DNA of 64,000 nucleotides, taken from the NCBI GenBank assembly GCA_040391605.1, contig JBEBXK010000011.1, forward strand, positions 41,958 through 105,957, read 5' to 3'. Shown in pieces: positions 16,137 to 24,054 of this stretch. Positions within the stretch are counted from its first letter, which is position 1; each line of letters opens with the position of its first letter. The position numbers and the translations under genes are program-made. The DNA comes from Vulgatibacter incomptus_A (GTDB lineage Bacteria > Myxococcota > Myxococcia > Myxococcales > Vulgatibacteraceae). The notes below the pieces were generated by a model. That model made no database searches, was not told the origin of the DNA, and saw only the letters and a list, made by a program, of their open reading frames with translations.

Positions 16137-17531
16137 CTATCGCGCTTCGACGACTGCCGGGAAGATCTTGTCGGGGTTGAGGATCCCCAGGGGATCGAAG
16201 ACCGCCTTGAGCTGCCGCTGCAGCGCGATCAACTCCTCACCCTGCTCCCAGGGGAGGAAGTCCCGCTTGGCCAGCCCCACCCCGTGCTCGCCGGTGATGG
16301 TGCCACCAAGGTCCAGGGCGACCCTCATCATCTCCGCCACGCAGGCCTCCACCCGGGGCCGTTCCTCCTCCCGATCGAAGAGGACGTTGGCGTGAAGGTT
16401 CCCGTCGCCAGCGTGGCCGTAGGTCGCCACCTGGAAGCCGTGGCGCAGCCCCAGCGCCTTGAGCCGCTCCACCGCCTCGGGGATCCGAGATCGAGGCACC
16501 ACGATGTCCTCGCTGATCTTCAGGGGGTGGAGATCCCGCAGGGCTACGGAGACCTGCCGTCGGGTGGCCCAGAGGTCGCGGCGCTGGGCCTCGCTCTGGG
16601 CCACCAAGACGTCCACCGCCCCCGCTTCTAGGGCGAGCTCGCCCAGCCTGGCGAGCAGGGCCATCACGGACTCTCCGTCGTCGCCGTCGGTCTCCGCGAG
16701 GATGGCGGCCCTGGCCTCGGGCGGGAAGCGGTAGGGGCCCAGGCGGCTGGAGGCGTCGATGGAGGCGTCGTCGAAGAGCTCCAGGGTCCTGGGGAGGATC
16801 CCCGCGGCGAGGATCGCCGCCACCGCCCGCGAGGCGGCAACGGCGTCGCCGAAGAGGCAGAGGGCGGTGCGGATCTCTCGCGGGCGGGGGATCAGCTTCA
16901 GGGTGATCTCGGTGATCACGGCGAGGGTCCCCTCGCTCCCCACCAGGAGGGCCGTGAGGTCGTAGCCTGCCACCCCCTTGATCGTGCGCCTGCCGGTGCG
17001 GATCACCTCCCCCGAGGGGAGGACCGCTTCCAGCGCCAGCACATAGTCCCTGGTGACCCCGTACTTCAGCGCCCTGGGCCCGCCGGCGTTCTCCGCGACG
17101 TTGCCGCCGATGGAGCAGATCTCCCAGGAGTTGGGATCGGGCGGGTAGAAGAGGCCGGCTCCCTCGGCGGCCTCCATCACCCGGCCGGTGATGCAGCCGG
17201 GCTGGACCACGAGGGTGAGATCCTCGGCCTGAAGGGCCAGGATCCGATCCATTCGCTCCACGGAGAGGGCGATCCCCCCGGCCAGCGGGAGCGAGCCGCC
17301 GCTCTTGCCAGTGCGGGCGGCGCAGGGACTCACCGGGATTCGATGGGCGCTCGCGACGCGCATCACCTCCTGTACGTCTTCAGTACACTCGGCAAAGACC
17401 ACCGCGGCGGGGGGACGCTCGGCCAGCCCGGATTCGTCCCTGGCGTAGGCGGCGAGGGTCTCCGGATCCCAGGCCTTGACCTTCTCCGGCCCCAAGCCTC
17501 CCAGCAGCGCCGCGAAGGCCTTGGGATTCAT
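16137..17531 (-). CDS. glcD: FAD-binding glycolate/D-lactate oxidase subunit (GlcD family)
   Basis: A 464-residue FAD-linked oxidase of the VAO/PCMH family, which oxidises 2-hydroxy acids such as glycolate or D-lactate. The FAD site shows the pyrophosphate-binding loop (AARTGKSGGSLPLAGG), VVQPG and GGNVAENAGGPRALKYG. The C-terminal half has the oxidase signature GHAGDGNLHANVL and TGEHGVGLAKR, whose His residues ligate metal or flavin. It is soluble, probably associated with the membrane through partner subunits. GlcE and GlcF genes are not next to it, so the exact substrate is open. The ATG at 17531 abuts the folE stop without a gap, placing it third in a queD-folE-glcD operon, an unusual partner for pterin genes. 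Confidence 0.9.
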   Translation of the reverse strand: MNPKAFAALLGGLGPEKVKAWDPETLAAYARDESGLAERPPAAVVFAECTEDVQEVMRVASAHRIPVSPCAARTGKSGGSLPLAGGIALSVERMDRILALQAEDLTLVVQPGCITGRVMEAAEGAGLFYPPDPNSWEICSIGGNVAENAGGPRALKYGVTRDYVLALEAVLPSGEVIRTGRRTIKGVAGYDLTALLVGSEGTLAVITEITLKLIPRPREIRTALCLFGDAVAASRAVAAILAAGILPRTLELFDDASIDASSRLGPYRFPPEARAAILAETDGDDGESVMALLARLGELALEAGAVDVLVAQSEAQRRDLWATRRQVSVALRDLHPLKISEDIVVPRSRIPEAVERLKALGLRHGFQVATYGHAGDGNLHANVLFDREEERPRVEACVAEMMRVALDLGGTITGEHGVGLAKRDFLPWEQGEELIALQRQLKAVFDPLGILNPDKIFPAVVEAR

Positions 17532-18152
17532 CTAGCGCGGCCCGCCGATGCGCCGCACGAAGCGCTCGCGCAGATCGGGCCGCTCGGCGAAGTCACCGCA
17601 GTAGGCCTCGGTGAAGGCGCGGGCCGACGATCGCCGCTCGCCCCGGGTGGTCATGCAGGTCTGCTCCGCCTCGAGGACCACGGCAGCGCCGGCAGATCCC
17701 AGCTCGCGGCGGATGGCCTCGGCCACCTCCCGCGCGAGGGTCTCCTGGAGGATCAGACGGTGGGCGAAGGCGTCCACCAGCCGGGCGACGCGGGAGAAGC
17801 CCACCACCTTGCCGGCGGGGAGGTAGGCCACGTGCGCGACGCCACGGTAGGGGAGCAGGTGGTGCGGGCACATCGATTGGAAGTCGATGGAGCTCACCAT
17901 CACCATCTCGTCCGCCGATGGCGGGCGCTCCTCGTAGAAGTCGCCGAGGACCTCCCGCGGATCGCGATCGTAGCCGTCGAGGAACTCCTCGGACCAGGCC
18001 TTGGCCACGCGATGAGGCGTCTCCTTCACGTTGGGATCGCCAAGGTCCACGCCGCAGCCCTCGAGGAAGAGCCGGATCCCCTCCGCCATCTTCGCCGGAT
18101 TGGGGGGGGCGATCCGCGGGGTCTCACCGGGGGCGCGGCGCTCGTCCTTCAT
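17532..18152 (-). CDS. folE: GTP cyclohydrolase I
   Basis: The enzyme opens GTP to 7,8-dihydroneopterin triphosphate, the first step to folate, biopterin and queuosine. Zinc ligands are in MCPHHLLPY (Cys and His) and in EAEQTCMTTRG (second Cys). The substrate region SSIDFQSMCPHH and VGFSRVARLVDAFA is conserved. Its 206 residues are typical. ATG 18152 overlaps the stop of queD in an ATGA arrangement, so translation is coupled. The neighbour uses the product of this reaction, which supports a joint role in preQ0 or another pterin route. Longer in-frame starts exist up to 18245 but would overlap queD extensively. Confidence 0.95.
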   Translation of the reverse strand: MKDERRAPGETPRIAPPNPAKMAEGIRLFLEGCGVDLGDPNVKETPHRVAKAWSEEFLDGYDRDPREVLGDFYEERPPSADEMVMVSSIDFQSMCPHHLLPYRGVAHVAYLPAGKVVGFSRVARLVDAFAHRLILQETLAREVAEAIRRELGSAGAAVVLEAEQTCMTTRGERRSSARAFTEAYCGDFAERPDLRERFVRRIGGPR

Positions 18153-18511
18153 CGGCCGGGACCTTCGTAGACCACCGAGTACTCCGGCGTCTCGAAGAGG
18201 ACGAGCTTCTTCAGCCCGGGGATCTTCGGCTCCAACTCCTCCCACATCCAGACCACGATGTTCTCCGCAGTGGGGTTCTCGAGGAAGTCGTTGAGGGTGT
18301 GATGATCGCAGCGGTCGAGGGCGTGCTCCCAGACCTGCTTTCGCAGATCCTCGAAGTCCATCACCATCCCGGTGGCGGGATCGATCGCGCGCTCCACGGA
18401 GACCAGCAGTTTGTAGTTATGACCATGCATGCGAAAGCACGGTCCGTCGTAGAAGGGGAGCCTATGGGCGGCCGAGAAGAGGAACTCGACCCGAAGCTCG
18501 ACGTTGGGCAT
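18149..18511 (-). CDS. queD: 6-carboxy-5,6,7,8-tetrahydropterin synthase / 6-pyruvoyl-tetrahydropterin synthase
   Basis: A 120-residue T-fold enzyme acting on dihydroneopterin triphosphate in the queuosine (or biopterin) pathway. The zinc/catalytic signature is complete: SAAHRLP, then CFRMHGHNY (C-x3-H-G-H), and later the catalytic DRCDHHTLND and PTAENIVVW with a Glu. The C-x3-HGH spacing separates it from the ExxHG type that replaces FolB in folate synthesis. ATG 18511 has AGGAG 11 bases upstream. Earlier in-frame starts (18544, 18610) lack support. It is the first gene of an operon with folE, which supplies its substrate. QueC and QueE are not in the window. Confidence 0.92.
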   Translation of the reverse strand: MPNVELRVEFLFSAAHRLPFYDGPCFRMHGHNYKLLVSVERAIDPATGMVMDFEDLRKQVWEHALDRCDHHTLNDFLENPTAENIVVWMWEELEPKIPGLKKLVLFETPEYSVVYEGPGR

Positions 18512-18654
18512 GGACTGCACGGCTCCTGGAAGCTGGGGGGACATCCGTGGAGACGTAGCGAAACGAGGCCTCCCGCGCAACGCCTTCCGCCGTCCGGCTG
18601 AGGGAGGCAACGCCGGATGTGTCCGCTGGAGACGTCTGCCGCCAGCTGCGGCCC

Positions 18655-19104
18655 CTACTGCAGCATGGGCCGCACGTCGGGCAGGGGCTCGCGCGTCTCG
18701 AAGCCCTCCTCCACCTCGTGGAAGTACTCCACCGCATGCTCGCCGTACTGCCAGGAGAGCAGCACCACCCTGCCCTCGATCAGCGACGGGAAGTCGACGA
18801 CGCCCGGATCGAGATCCTGGATGATCACCCCCTGGGCCACCACCGACTCCACCGCCTCTCCGAGCTCGAGGATCAGCTCCTGAAGCTTCTCGAGGCGATC
18901 CTCCTCCCCCGCCGGCGGCGCCTCCTCTCCCCGCAGGATCCCTGCGACCCGGAGGGGATCGCCACCCGCCAGGTCGGCGAGCAGATCCTCTACGCCCAGC
19001 CTCACGTGGGAGATGGTCGTGAAGGAGAACTGCAACGAAGGGACGAGATCGTTGGCTTCACTCTGCGAAAAGAGCCGCGACGGGAGTGCGGTCGAGGCTT
19101 CCAT
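18655..19104 (-). CDS. DUF2203 family protein
   Basis: The 149-residue soluble protein matches DUF2203: an N-terminal LFSQSEANDLVPSL segment, two long helices, and the C-terminal signature GVVDFPSLIEGRVVLLSW followed by YFHEVEEGFETREPL. The function is unknown, and the family's conserved aromatic and acidic residues suggest an unknown ligand or enzyme activity. The start ATG 19104 has GAGGAG 5 bases upstream. The start codon lies inside a 10-bp sequence (CTTCCATGGC) whose exact inverse is 53 bases upstream, so the transcript could fold and hide the start. It is downstream of the ThDP enzyme gene on the same strand, 137 bases away, and upstream of queD. Confidence 0.85.
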   Translation of the reverse strand: MEASTALPSRLFSQSEANDLVPSLQFSFTTISHVRLGVEDLLADLAGGDPLRVAGILRGEEAPPAGEEDRLEKLQELILELGEAVESVVAQGVIIQDLDPGVVDFPSLIEGRVVLLSWQYGEHAVEYFHEVEEGFETREPLPDVRPMLQ

Positions 19105-19170
19105 GGCGACTCCTCATGTCTGGACGTTCATGCGCTCTGGCGTCTGCGACGCCGCGCCCTGCCATGGAAG
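19098..19170 (-). promoter_or_regulatory. Inverted repeat enclosing the DUF2203 start codon
   Basis: CTTCCATGGC at 19098-19107 is the exact inverse complement of GCCATGGAAG at 19161-19170. The two are 53 bases apart. In the transcript (minus strand) the upstream arm could pair with the arm containing AUG, leaving GAGGAG at the edge of the loop. This would fit translational control by RNA folding or by a protein bound to the palindromic CCATGG core. Confidence 0.35.
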
Positions 19171-19241
19171 CTAAGTGCTGAAGCACGCCCCGATAAGAGG
19201 CCCCCAGAAGGCGCCTGCCCGCACCCAACCCCTCTGCGGCT

Positions 19242-20885
19242 TCAGACCGCGTAGCCCATCATCCCGGACTTCATCGGCGCGTCGGCATCGAGCATCACGT
19301 TGACGCACGCCACCGTCCCCGAGGCGAGGGCCCGCTCCAGCGCCGGCCGGATCTCGCCGGGCTCCGTGACCTGCTCGCCCCATCCCCCGAAGGCCTCCAC
19401 CACCTTGTCGTAGCGGGTGGGCGCCAGGGTGGTGCCCGGACTCTTCTCCTCGCCGAAGAGCGCCACCTGCGGCAGGCGGATCTGCCCCCACGCCGCGTCG
19501 TTGCCCACGACGATCACCATCGGCAGCCCGAAGCGGATGGCGGTCTCGTAGTCGAAGCCATTCAGGCCGAAGGAGCCGTCGCCCTGCACCACGAAGACCG
19601 GGCGCTCCGGGTGGAGGAGCTTCGACGCGATGGCGAAGGGCGCACCCACGCCGAGACATCCCAGCGGCCCCGGATCCAGCCAGCGCCCGGGCCGCTGGAG
19701 GCGGATCGTCTTCGCCGCCATGGCGACGAAGTTGCCGCCGTCGGCGACGAAGATCGGATCCCTGCCGTCGGCGTTGGCGAAGTCCGAGAGCTCCCAGGCG
19801 AGGCGCGCGTGGTGGATCGGCGTGCCGTCGTCGCCCTCGTAGACTGCGAGCTTCTCGAGTTTCTTCGCTTCCCGCTGCCGCAAGGCCCGCAGAAAATCCG
19901 AGCGATCGGGGACCTCGGAGAGCCCGGCGGCGATGGCCTCGAGGGCCAGGCGCGCGTCGGCCTGGATCCCGATCTCCACGTCGCGATTCCTGCCGATCTC
20001 CGCCGGATCCACGTCGATCTGGATCAGCTTCGCGTCGGCGCGGAAGGCCTCGCCGTAGCCGAGGCGGAAGTCCAGGGGCGTGCCGATCACGAGGACCACG
20101 TCCGCCTCCGCCAGAGCGTCCTTACGGGTGTGCTGGAAGAAGCAGGGATGCTCGGGCGGCATCGCCCCCCGGCCGGCGCCGTTCAGATAGACCGGCAGCT
20201 GCGCTCGCTCGGCCAGGTCCAGGAGCGCGGCCTCGGCGCCGTCCCACCAGATCGACGAGCCGGCGATGAGCACGGGATGACGGGCGGTCTCCAACGCCTC
20301 CACCGCCTTCGCGAGGTAGGCGGGATCACCGGCGGGCCGGGCCTCGGTGCGGTAGCGGGTGGGCAGCGCGGGATCCTCGACTCCGTTGGAGAGCACGTCC
20401 CAGGCCAGCTCCAGGAAGACCGGCCCCTGCCTCCCCGTGCACATGGTCCGAAAGGCCTTGGCGAGATAGGCGGGGATCAGCTCCGGCGACGGCACCCGAT
20501 CGGACCACTTCGTGATCCGCTGGAAGAGATCGACCTGTTCCATCTCCTGGAGCGCGCCCCGGCTCTGGTTGAAGATCGGCGCGGCGCCACCCAGGAGCAG
20601 CAGGGGCACGTTGGCCGCGTACGCATTCGCCACACCTGTGACCGCGTCCGTAACCCCAGGTCCTGCCGTGACCACCGCCACGCCCGGGCCTCGCGTGAGG
20701 CGGGCGTAGGCGTCAGCGGCGTGGGCCGCCGCCTGCTCGTGCCGGGTGTCAACGATGGCGATCCCCTCCTCGACGCAGCCCGCGTAGATCGGCGCCACGT
20801 GCAGGCCGGAGAGGGTGAAGACGTGCCGAATGCCCTCCCCCGCGAGCATCTTCGCCACCAGATTTCCACCGGAGATCACTGCCAT
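19242..20885 (-). CDS. Thiamine-pyrophosphate-dependent enzyme of the acetolactate synthase / 2-hydroxyacyl-CoA lyase family
   Basis: The 547-residue protein has the three domains of the POX/ALS family. In the N-terminal PYR domain, TRHEQAAAHAADAYAR supplies the ThDP-activating Glu. The middle domain contains the HPVLIAGSSIWWDGAE and LVIGTPLDFRLGYG segments. The C-terminal PP domain has the Mg/ThDP motif GDGSFGLNGFDYETA, about 30 residues, ending near NDAAWG. It could be acetolactate synthase-like, oxalyl-CoA decarboxylase-like or 2-hydroxyacyl-CoA lyase-like. No small regulatory subunit or partner gene is adjacent, which argues against plain acetolactate synthase. ATG 20885 follows AAGGAG by 8 bases. 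The substrate cannot be read from sequence here. Confidence 0.85.
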   Translation of the reverse strand: MAVISGGNLVAKMLAGEGIRHVFTLSGLHVAPIYAGCVEEGIAIVDTRHEQAAAHAADAYARLTRGPGVAVVTAGPGVTDAVTGVANAYAANVPLLLLGGAAPIFNQSRGALQEMEQVDLFQRITKWSDRVPSPELIPAYLAKAFRTMCTGRQGPVFLELAWDVLSNGVEDPALPTRYRTEARPAGDPAYLAKAVEALETARHPVLIAGSSIWWDGAEAALLDLAERAQLPVYLNGAGRGAMPPEHPCFFQHTRKDALAEADVVLVIGTPLDFRLGYGEAFRADAKLIQIDVDPAEIGRNRDVEIGIQADARLALEAIAAGLSEVPDRSDFLRALRQREAKKLEKLAVYEGDDGTPIHHARLAWELSDFANADGRDPIFVADGGNFVAMAAKTIRLQRPGRWLDPGPLGCLGVGAPFAIASKLLHPERPVFVVQGDGSFGLNGFDYETAIRFGLPMVIVVGNDAAWGQIRLPQVALFGEEKSPGTTLAPTRYDKVVEAFGGWGEQVTEPGEIRPALERALASGTVACVNVMLDADAPMKSGMMGYAV

Positions 20886-21230
20886 CACACACGCTCCTTC
20901 TCTCCGACCAGGGCTCGACTCGAGCTGACGGGGCAGATCCTATTCATACCGGTGCCTGCCGGCTGCCGCCGTCCAGGATCGAAGATGGAGAGTGAAGGTT
21001 TGTGAAGAGACCCTTCACCCACGATGTGCTTGCGAAGCTCGGCCGGCCAAGCGCGCGTTATTTTCTCATGGCCTCGGAGGAGTTCCGATCCCCCGCTGAA
21101 AAGATCTTGCTCCCATGCTGTCGGCAGGTAGACTTGGGCTCATCTCCACGCTCCTCCCTTCGCGCGTAGTTCTCGTCGCGTCACCTCTTCGGCGGGGAGC
21201 TTCGCCACCAGCCACCCAGAGCCCCGCCAC
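20886..21230. other. 345-bp intergenic region between divergent genes
   Basis: This region separates the ThDP enzyme (minus) from the 42-residue membrane protein (plus). A 7-bp inverted repeat, GTGAAGG at 20992-20998 and CCTTCAC at 21012-21018, lies 110 bases before the ThDP gene and could be an operator. No coding frame with good codon use is seen. Confidence 0.45.
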
Positions 21231-21359
21231 ATGGAAAGCGTCACGAATCCCGATCCCAAGTACCAGGACGCGAGGGCCCTGCCCGCGCCGCCCGCCGCCC
21301 TCTGGACCTTTGGGATCCTCCTGACGGTCTCGGTGGTCTGGGCCATCGTCAACGCTTAG
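21231..21359 (+). CDS. Small single-span membrane protein, 42 residues
   Basis: An ATG at 21231 opens a short frame that ends in TAG at 21357-21359. The first 23 residues are polar and Pro/Ala rich (NPDPKYQDARALPAPPAA). The last 19 form one hydrophobic helix (LWTFGILLTVSVVWAIVNA) that would span the inner membrane with the N-terminus likely inside. Codon use is GC-biased like that of neighbours. There is no clear Shine-Dalgarno. It is similar in design to small Myxococcota membrane peptides or respiratory-complex subunits, but I recognise no family. The next gene begins 111 bases downstream, so cotranscription is possible. Confidence 0.5.
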   Translation: MESVTNPDPKYQDARALPAPPAALWTFGILLTVSVVWAIVNA

Positions 21360-21470
21360 ACTCCGGCGAATCCCTGGCGCCGTCTCGGCGTTTTCGATTT
21401 CGAGGAGTCCATCGATCCGCCGCCCCACCTGACGTGGCGCGCTGCGGCCGCTGGTGGACAGAGGGCTCCC

Positions 21471-23090
21471 TTGCCGTCGGTCGATCATCGCCTTCTGCGG
21501 CACCTCGCCGCGCTCCCGGCCTCGCTCCGCGACACCCTGGCGGACGAGTTCGCCAGGCGGGCTGCGGACCTCGGTCTCGTCTACCTGGGAGCCGACGGCC
21601 CCCGTCCCATCCCGGTGGCCTTTCCACCCGTGATCGAGCCGCGGCGACACGGTCGCTCCCGCTCCCTCCTCATCCGCTCGATCACCGCGGCCCTGATCCA
21701 GGGCACTGCCCGAATCCTGGACGAGGCCCTGGGGAGCGCCCTCGCTGACGAGATGCTCGCGGAGCTCGATCCCCTGGAGCGGCCCATCGTCGAGGCGCGC
21801 TTCCACCACCTCGAGCGACTGGCGACGGTCCGCGCCGATCTCTTCGTGGATCCCCGTGGCAACGAGCGGATCCTGGAGCTGAACGCGACGATCCCCGCGA
21901 TGCAGGGCTACTCCGATATCGCCGCCGCCGCCTTTGTCGAGGCGGCCATCCACCGCCTCCGTCGATTCGGTGCCTCGGGCCCTGCCCCTGCGCCAGAGGA
22001 GATCCTCGGGCAGAACGGCTCCAACGCCCTGGACCTCCTCCACTCGCTGGTGGCCTGCTACCGCGGCGAGGGAGGCCGGAGCGAGCGTCCCTCCATCGCC
22101 CTGGTGCATCGCCCCCAGGACTCCCAGCTCTACGAGCTGCGCTACCTTGCGGCCCGCTTCCGTAATGAGGGCTACGACGCACGCACCGTCGTGGTGGACG
22201 ATCTCCGGCTGGGCGACGACGACAGGGTAGAGGTGGTCACGACGCGCGCCAGCGTCGCCCCATTCGAGAGGCGAGTCGACGTCGGAGGCAGCTCCGGCGA
22301 TCCGCAGCCTCCCGCCATCGACTCGCGGCTCGACGGCGGCCCGCTGGCGACGGCCACCTTTCGTCCGGACATCCTCTACCGCCACATCTTCGCGCGGCGG
22401 GTGGATCCCGCCTCGCCATTCGGCGCCATCCTCCGACGGCCCGATGGACACGCGCTCTTCAACCCCGTCGACCCGCAGCTAGAGCAGAAGTCGATGCTCG
22501 CCGAGATCTCCGTCGCGTCGGTGGATCCGTCCCGCCTCGGGAGGCTCGGGCTCTCCGAGGATCAGGCCGCGCTCTTTCGCACCTACGTCCCCTGGACCCG
22601 CCGCATGCGTCCCGGCCCCTCCACCGATCCGATGGGGCGGCCCATCGGCGAGCTGATCGCCCACGTCCGCAGCCGCCCGGCTGCTTTCGTACTCAAGCGG
22701 AGCTGGGATTTCGGTGGCAAGGGAGTCTTCCTCGGCGCGGAGCACGACGGCGATCCGGCCTCCTTGGCGCGATCCGCCACGCGCTTCGACGTCGAGCTGC
22801 CGTGGCGCGAGCTGGTGGAGGCCTGCGCCTCGCAGCCAGGGTGGGTGCTGCAGGAGCGGGTGGAGCTGCTTCGGAGCAGGCTGTGGATCGCAGCGGGCGC
22901 TGGCGCCGCGGCCCACGAGGCCTTCGTCGACCTCTCCGCCTACGCCAACCACGGCGTGGCCTCCGCTCCGTCGGGGGGCGTGTGCAGGGCCTCGCGCTCC
23001 GCCATCGTCAACATCCAGAGCGGCGGCGGCGTGGTCCCCCTCCTCTCCTCCGAGGCCGCCGACGCGTTGGTCCGGGCCCTCGACCTATAG
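21471..23090 (+). CDS. Hypothetical protein, possibly ATP-grasp-like
   Basis: A 539-residue soluble protein with good codon bias. It starts at TTG 21471 after GAGGG. Residues 125-145 hold LELNATIPAMQGYSD. The segment near residue 412 (VLKRSWDFGGKGVFLG) has the K-(x)n-GGxGV shape of an ATP-grasp glycine loop, preceded by a polar arginine-rich stretch. Later LQERVEL and SGGGVVPLLSSE resemble the metal-binding end of ATP-grasp ligases. This would suggest a carboxylate-amine or peptide ligase, but the evidence is only pattern similarity. There is no membrane segment or signal. Its neighbours (ThDP enzyme, ferredoxin) do not define a pathway. Confidence 0.5.
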   Translation: MPSVDHRLLRHLAALPASLRDTLADEFARRAADLGLVYLGADGPRPIPVAFPPVIEPRRHGRSRSLLIRSITAALIQGTARILDEALGSALADEMLAELDPLERPIVEARFHHLERLATVRADLFVDPRGNERILELNATIPAMQGYSDIAAAAFVEAAIHRLRRFGASGPAPAPEEILGQNGSNALDLLHSLVACYRGEGGRSERPSIALVHRPQDSQLYELRYLAARFRNEGYDARTVVVDDLRLGDDDRVEVVTTRASVAPFERRVDVGGSSGDPQPPAIDSRLDGGPLATATFRPDILYRHIFARRVDPASPFGAILRRPDGHALFNPVDPQLEQKSMLAEISVASVDPSRLGRLGLSEDQAALFRTYVPWTRRMRPGPSTDPMGRPIGELIAHVRSRPAAFVLKRSWDFGGKGVFLGAEHDGDPASLARSATRFDVELPWRELVEACASQPGWVLQERVELLRSRLWIAAGAGAAAHEAFVDLSAYANHGVASAPSGGVCRASRSAIVNIQSGGGVVPLLSSEAADALVRALDL

Positions 23091-23166
23091 CTGCATCACT
23101 CCTGGTAGCGGCCGTCGAATGCGCCGAAGCGACAGTGGCGACGACATCAGCGATCGATGGGCATGC

Positions 23167-23264
23167 TGAATCGGGGGCGCCTCAGCGGATGCGCCGCATC
23201 AAACGAAATGCAGGCTGAACCGGGAGGCGCCTCAGCGGAAGCGCCGCATCAGGCGATAGGCAGG
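23167..23264. repeat. 49-bp tandem duplication covering the 3' end of the ferredoxin gene
   Basis: Bases 23167-23215 repeat as 23216-23264 with 42 of 49 identical. The second copy contains the stop codon of the (2Fe-2S) ferredoxin gene (23249-23251) and the last codons; the first copy lies just beyond the stop. The copies can each form a small hairpin (GGCGC/GCGCC). Period and placement match the duplication at 15021-15118. Confidence 0.9.
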
Positions 23265-23620
23265 CCGCTCTTGGTGGGGAGGCGAGGCTTCGGGAGCTTG
23301 TCGAAGTCCATGCGCAGCCGCTCGACCGGCCGCCCGCCGATCAGATGCTCCTCGACGATCTCGACCACGTCCTCGTCCGTGAGCTTGCCGCCGTACCAGA
23401 CGTCGTCGGGATAGACGACGACGCTGGGCCCGCACTCACAGGCCTCGAGGCAGCCCGCAGCGTTGGCGCGGATCTCCAGATGCAATCGCCTGGCGGCGAG
23501 CTCGCGCTTGAACGCCGTACGGATCGCCTCGCTCCCCTGGGCCCCGCACGAAGGGCGGGGGGCGCCGTCGGGCCGGCGGTTGGTACAGACGAAGACATGT
23601 CGCTTGTAGGGAGGTGCCAT
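23249..23620 (-). CDS. (2Fe-2S) ferredoxin, thioredoxin-like fold
   Basis: The 123-residue protein has the thioredoxin-like 2Fe-2S pattern: CTNRRPDGAPRPSCG gives the first two ligands, and GCLEACECGPSVVVYP gives the other two. This is the shortened NuoE-type ferredoxin family (Shethna or Aquifex ferredoxin type). It acts as a soluble electron carrier. The C-terminal 35 residues are an Asp/Pro-rich tail. The start ATG 23620 is inside the only frame with conserved N-terminal strand KRHVFVC. It is divergent from nrdJ, with 434 bases between the starts. The 3' end is duplicated, see repeat. Confidence 0.85.
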   Translation of the reverse strand: MAPPYKRHVFVCTNRRPDGAPRPSCGAQGSEAIRTAFKRELAARRLHLEIRANAAGCLEACECGPSVVVYPDDVWYGGKLTDEDVVEIVEEHLIGGRPVERLRMDFDKLPKPRLPTKSGLPIA

Positions 23621-23813
23621 GGGACGCGATGGATAACCCGCTGGCGCAGCGGCTGCCACCTGAACCAGGGAGATCCCAGGACGAGAGGGGCGGCGCCGAG
23701 GCTGCCACGGCGCCTCTCTCAATCCCAGCGATGGAGCTGCCATACATGAAGTGTCACTCTGCCTGGACGTCTCCTGCGCAACCGTGCGAATTAACGGTCA
23801 AACCACAGGCAAA

Positions 23814-23829
23814 CCACAGCCGCTTGTGG
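23814..23829. promoter_or_regulatory. NrdR box 1
   Basis: The 16-bp site CCACAGCCGCTTGTGG has outer halves CCACA and TGTGG as a palindrome. It matches the NrdR box pattern (acaCwAcaTaTwGTgt) at most outer positions but is diverged at the centre. Its centre lies 32 bp from that of the second site, about three helical turns, the known tandem arrangement of NrdR boxes. Confidence 0.55.
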
Positions 23830-23845
23830 CGTGCGGGCTGCCTAC

Positions 23846-23861
23846 CCACAACATATCGTAT
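23846..23861. promoter_or_regulatory. NrdR box 2
   Basis: CCACAACATATCGTAT matches the consensus of NrdR-binding sites at 12 of 16 positions, including the core CAACATAT. Together with box 1 it forms the usual tandem pair. NrdR is an ATP-cone repressor that silences ribonucleotide reductase genes when dATP is high. The sites lie about 200 bases before the nrdJ start. A TTGACG at 23871 could be a -35 element just downstream of box 2. Confidence 0.65.
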
Positions 23862-24054
23862 CCTTGGTCCTTGACGTGCCGGTCCCGCCTTTGGTTCTAT
23901 GGGGGCTTCCACAGCAGCCAATGCCGGGTGAAGGCGCTTCCCGGCGATCGAGGAACGAAGGGTCTCGGGCGGCGAGATCCGGGGCCGGGGGGGCGCGAGG
24001 GCGCCCCGTTCCCGGTGGACCAAGCGTCAGTCGTTTGTTGAAGGATGAGAAGAG

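Larger units (their letters stand above)
23621..24054. other. 434-bp region between ferredoxin and nrdJ
   Basis: Apart from the two NrdR boxes it contains an inverted repeat ACCGT-N8-ACGGT (23781-23798). I looked for a cobalamin riboswitch (nrdJ needs B12) and found no conserved core. No coding frame is supported. Confidence 0.5.

Noticed and set aside
23751..24041. Open frame of 96 codons upstream of nrdJ
   Set aside because: It lies over the NrdR boxes, has a mixed codon pattern with many Cys and Ser, and no ribosome site or conserved motif.
23621..24054. Cobalamin riboswitch before the B12-dependent reductase
   Set aside because: No B12-box core or the paired elements could be found.
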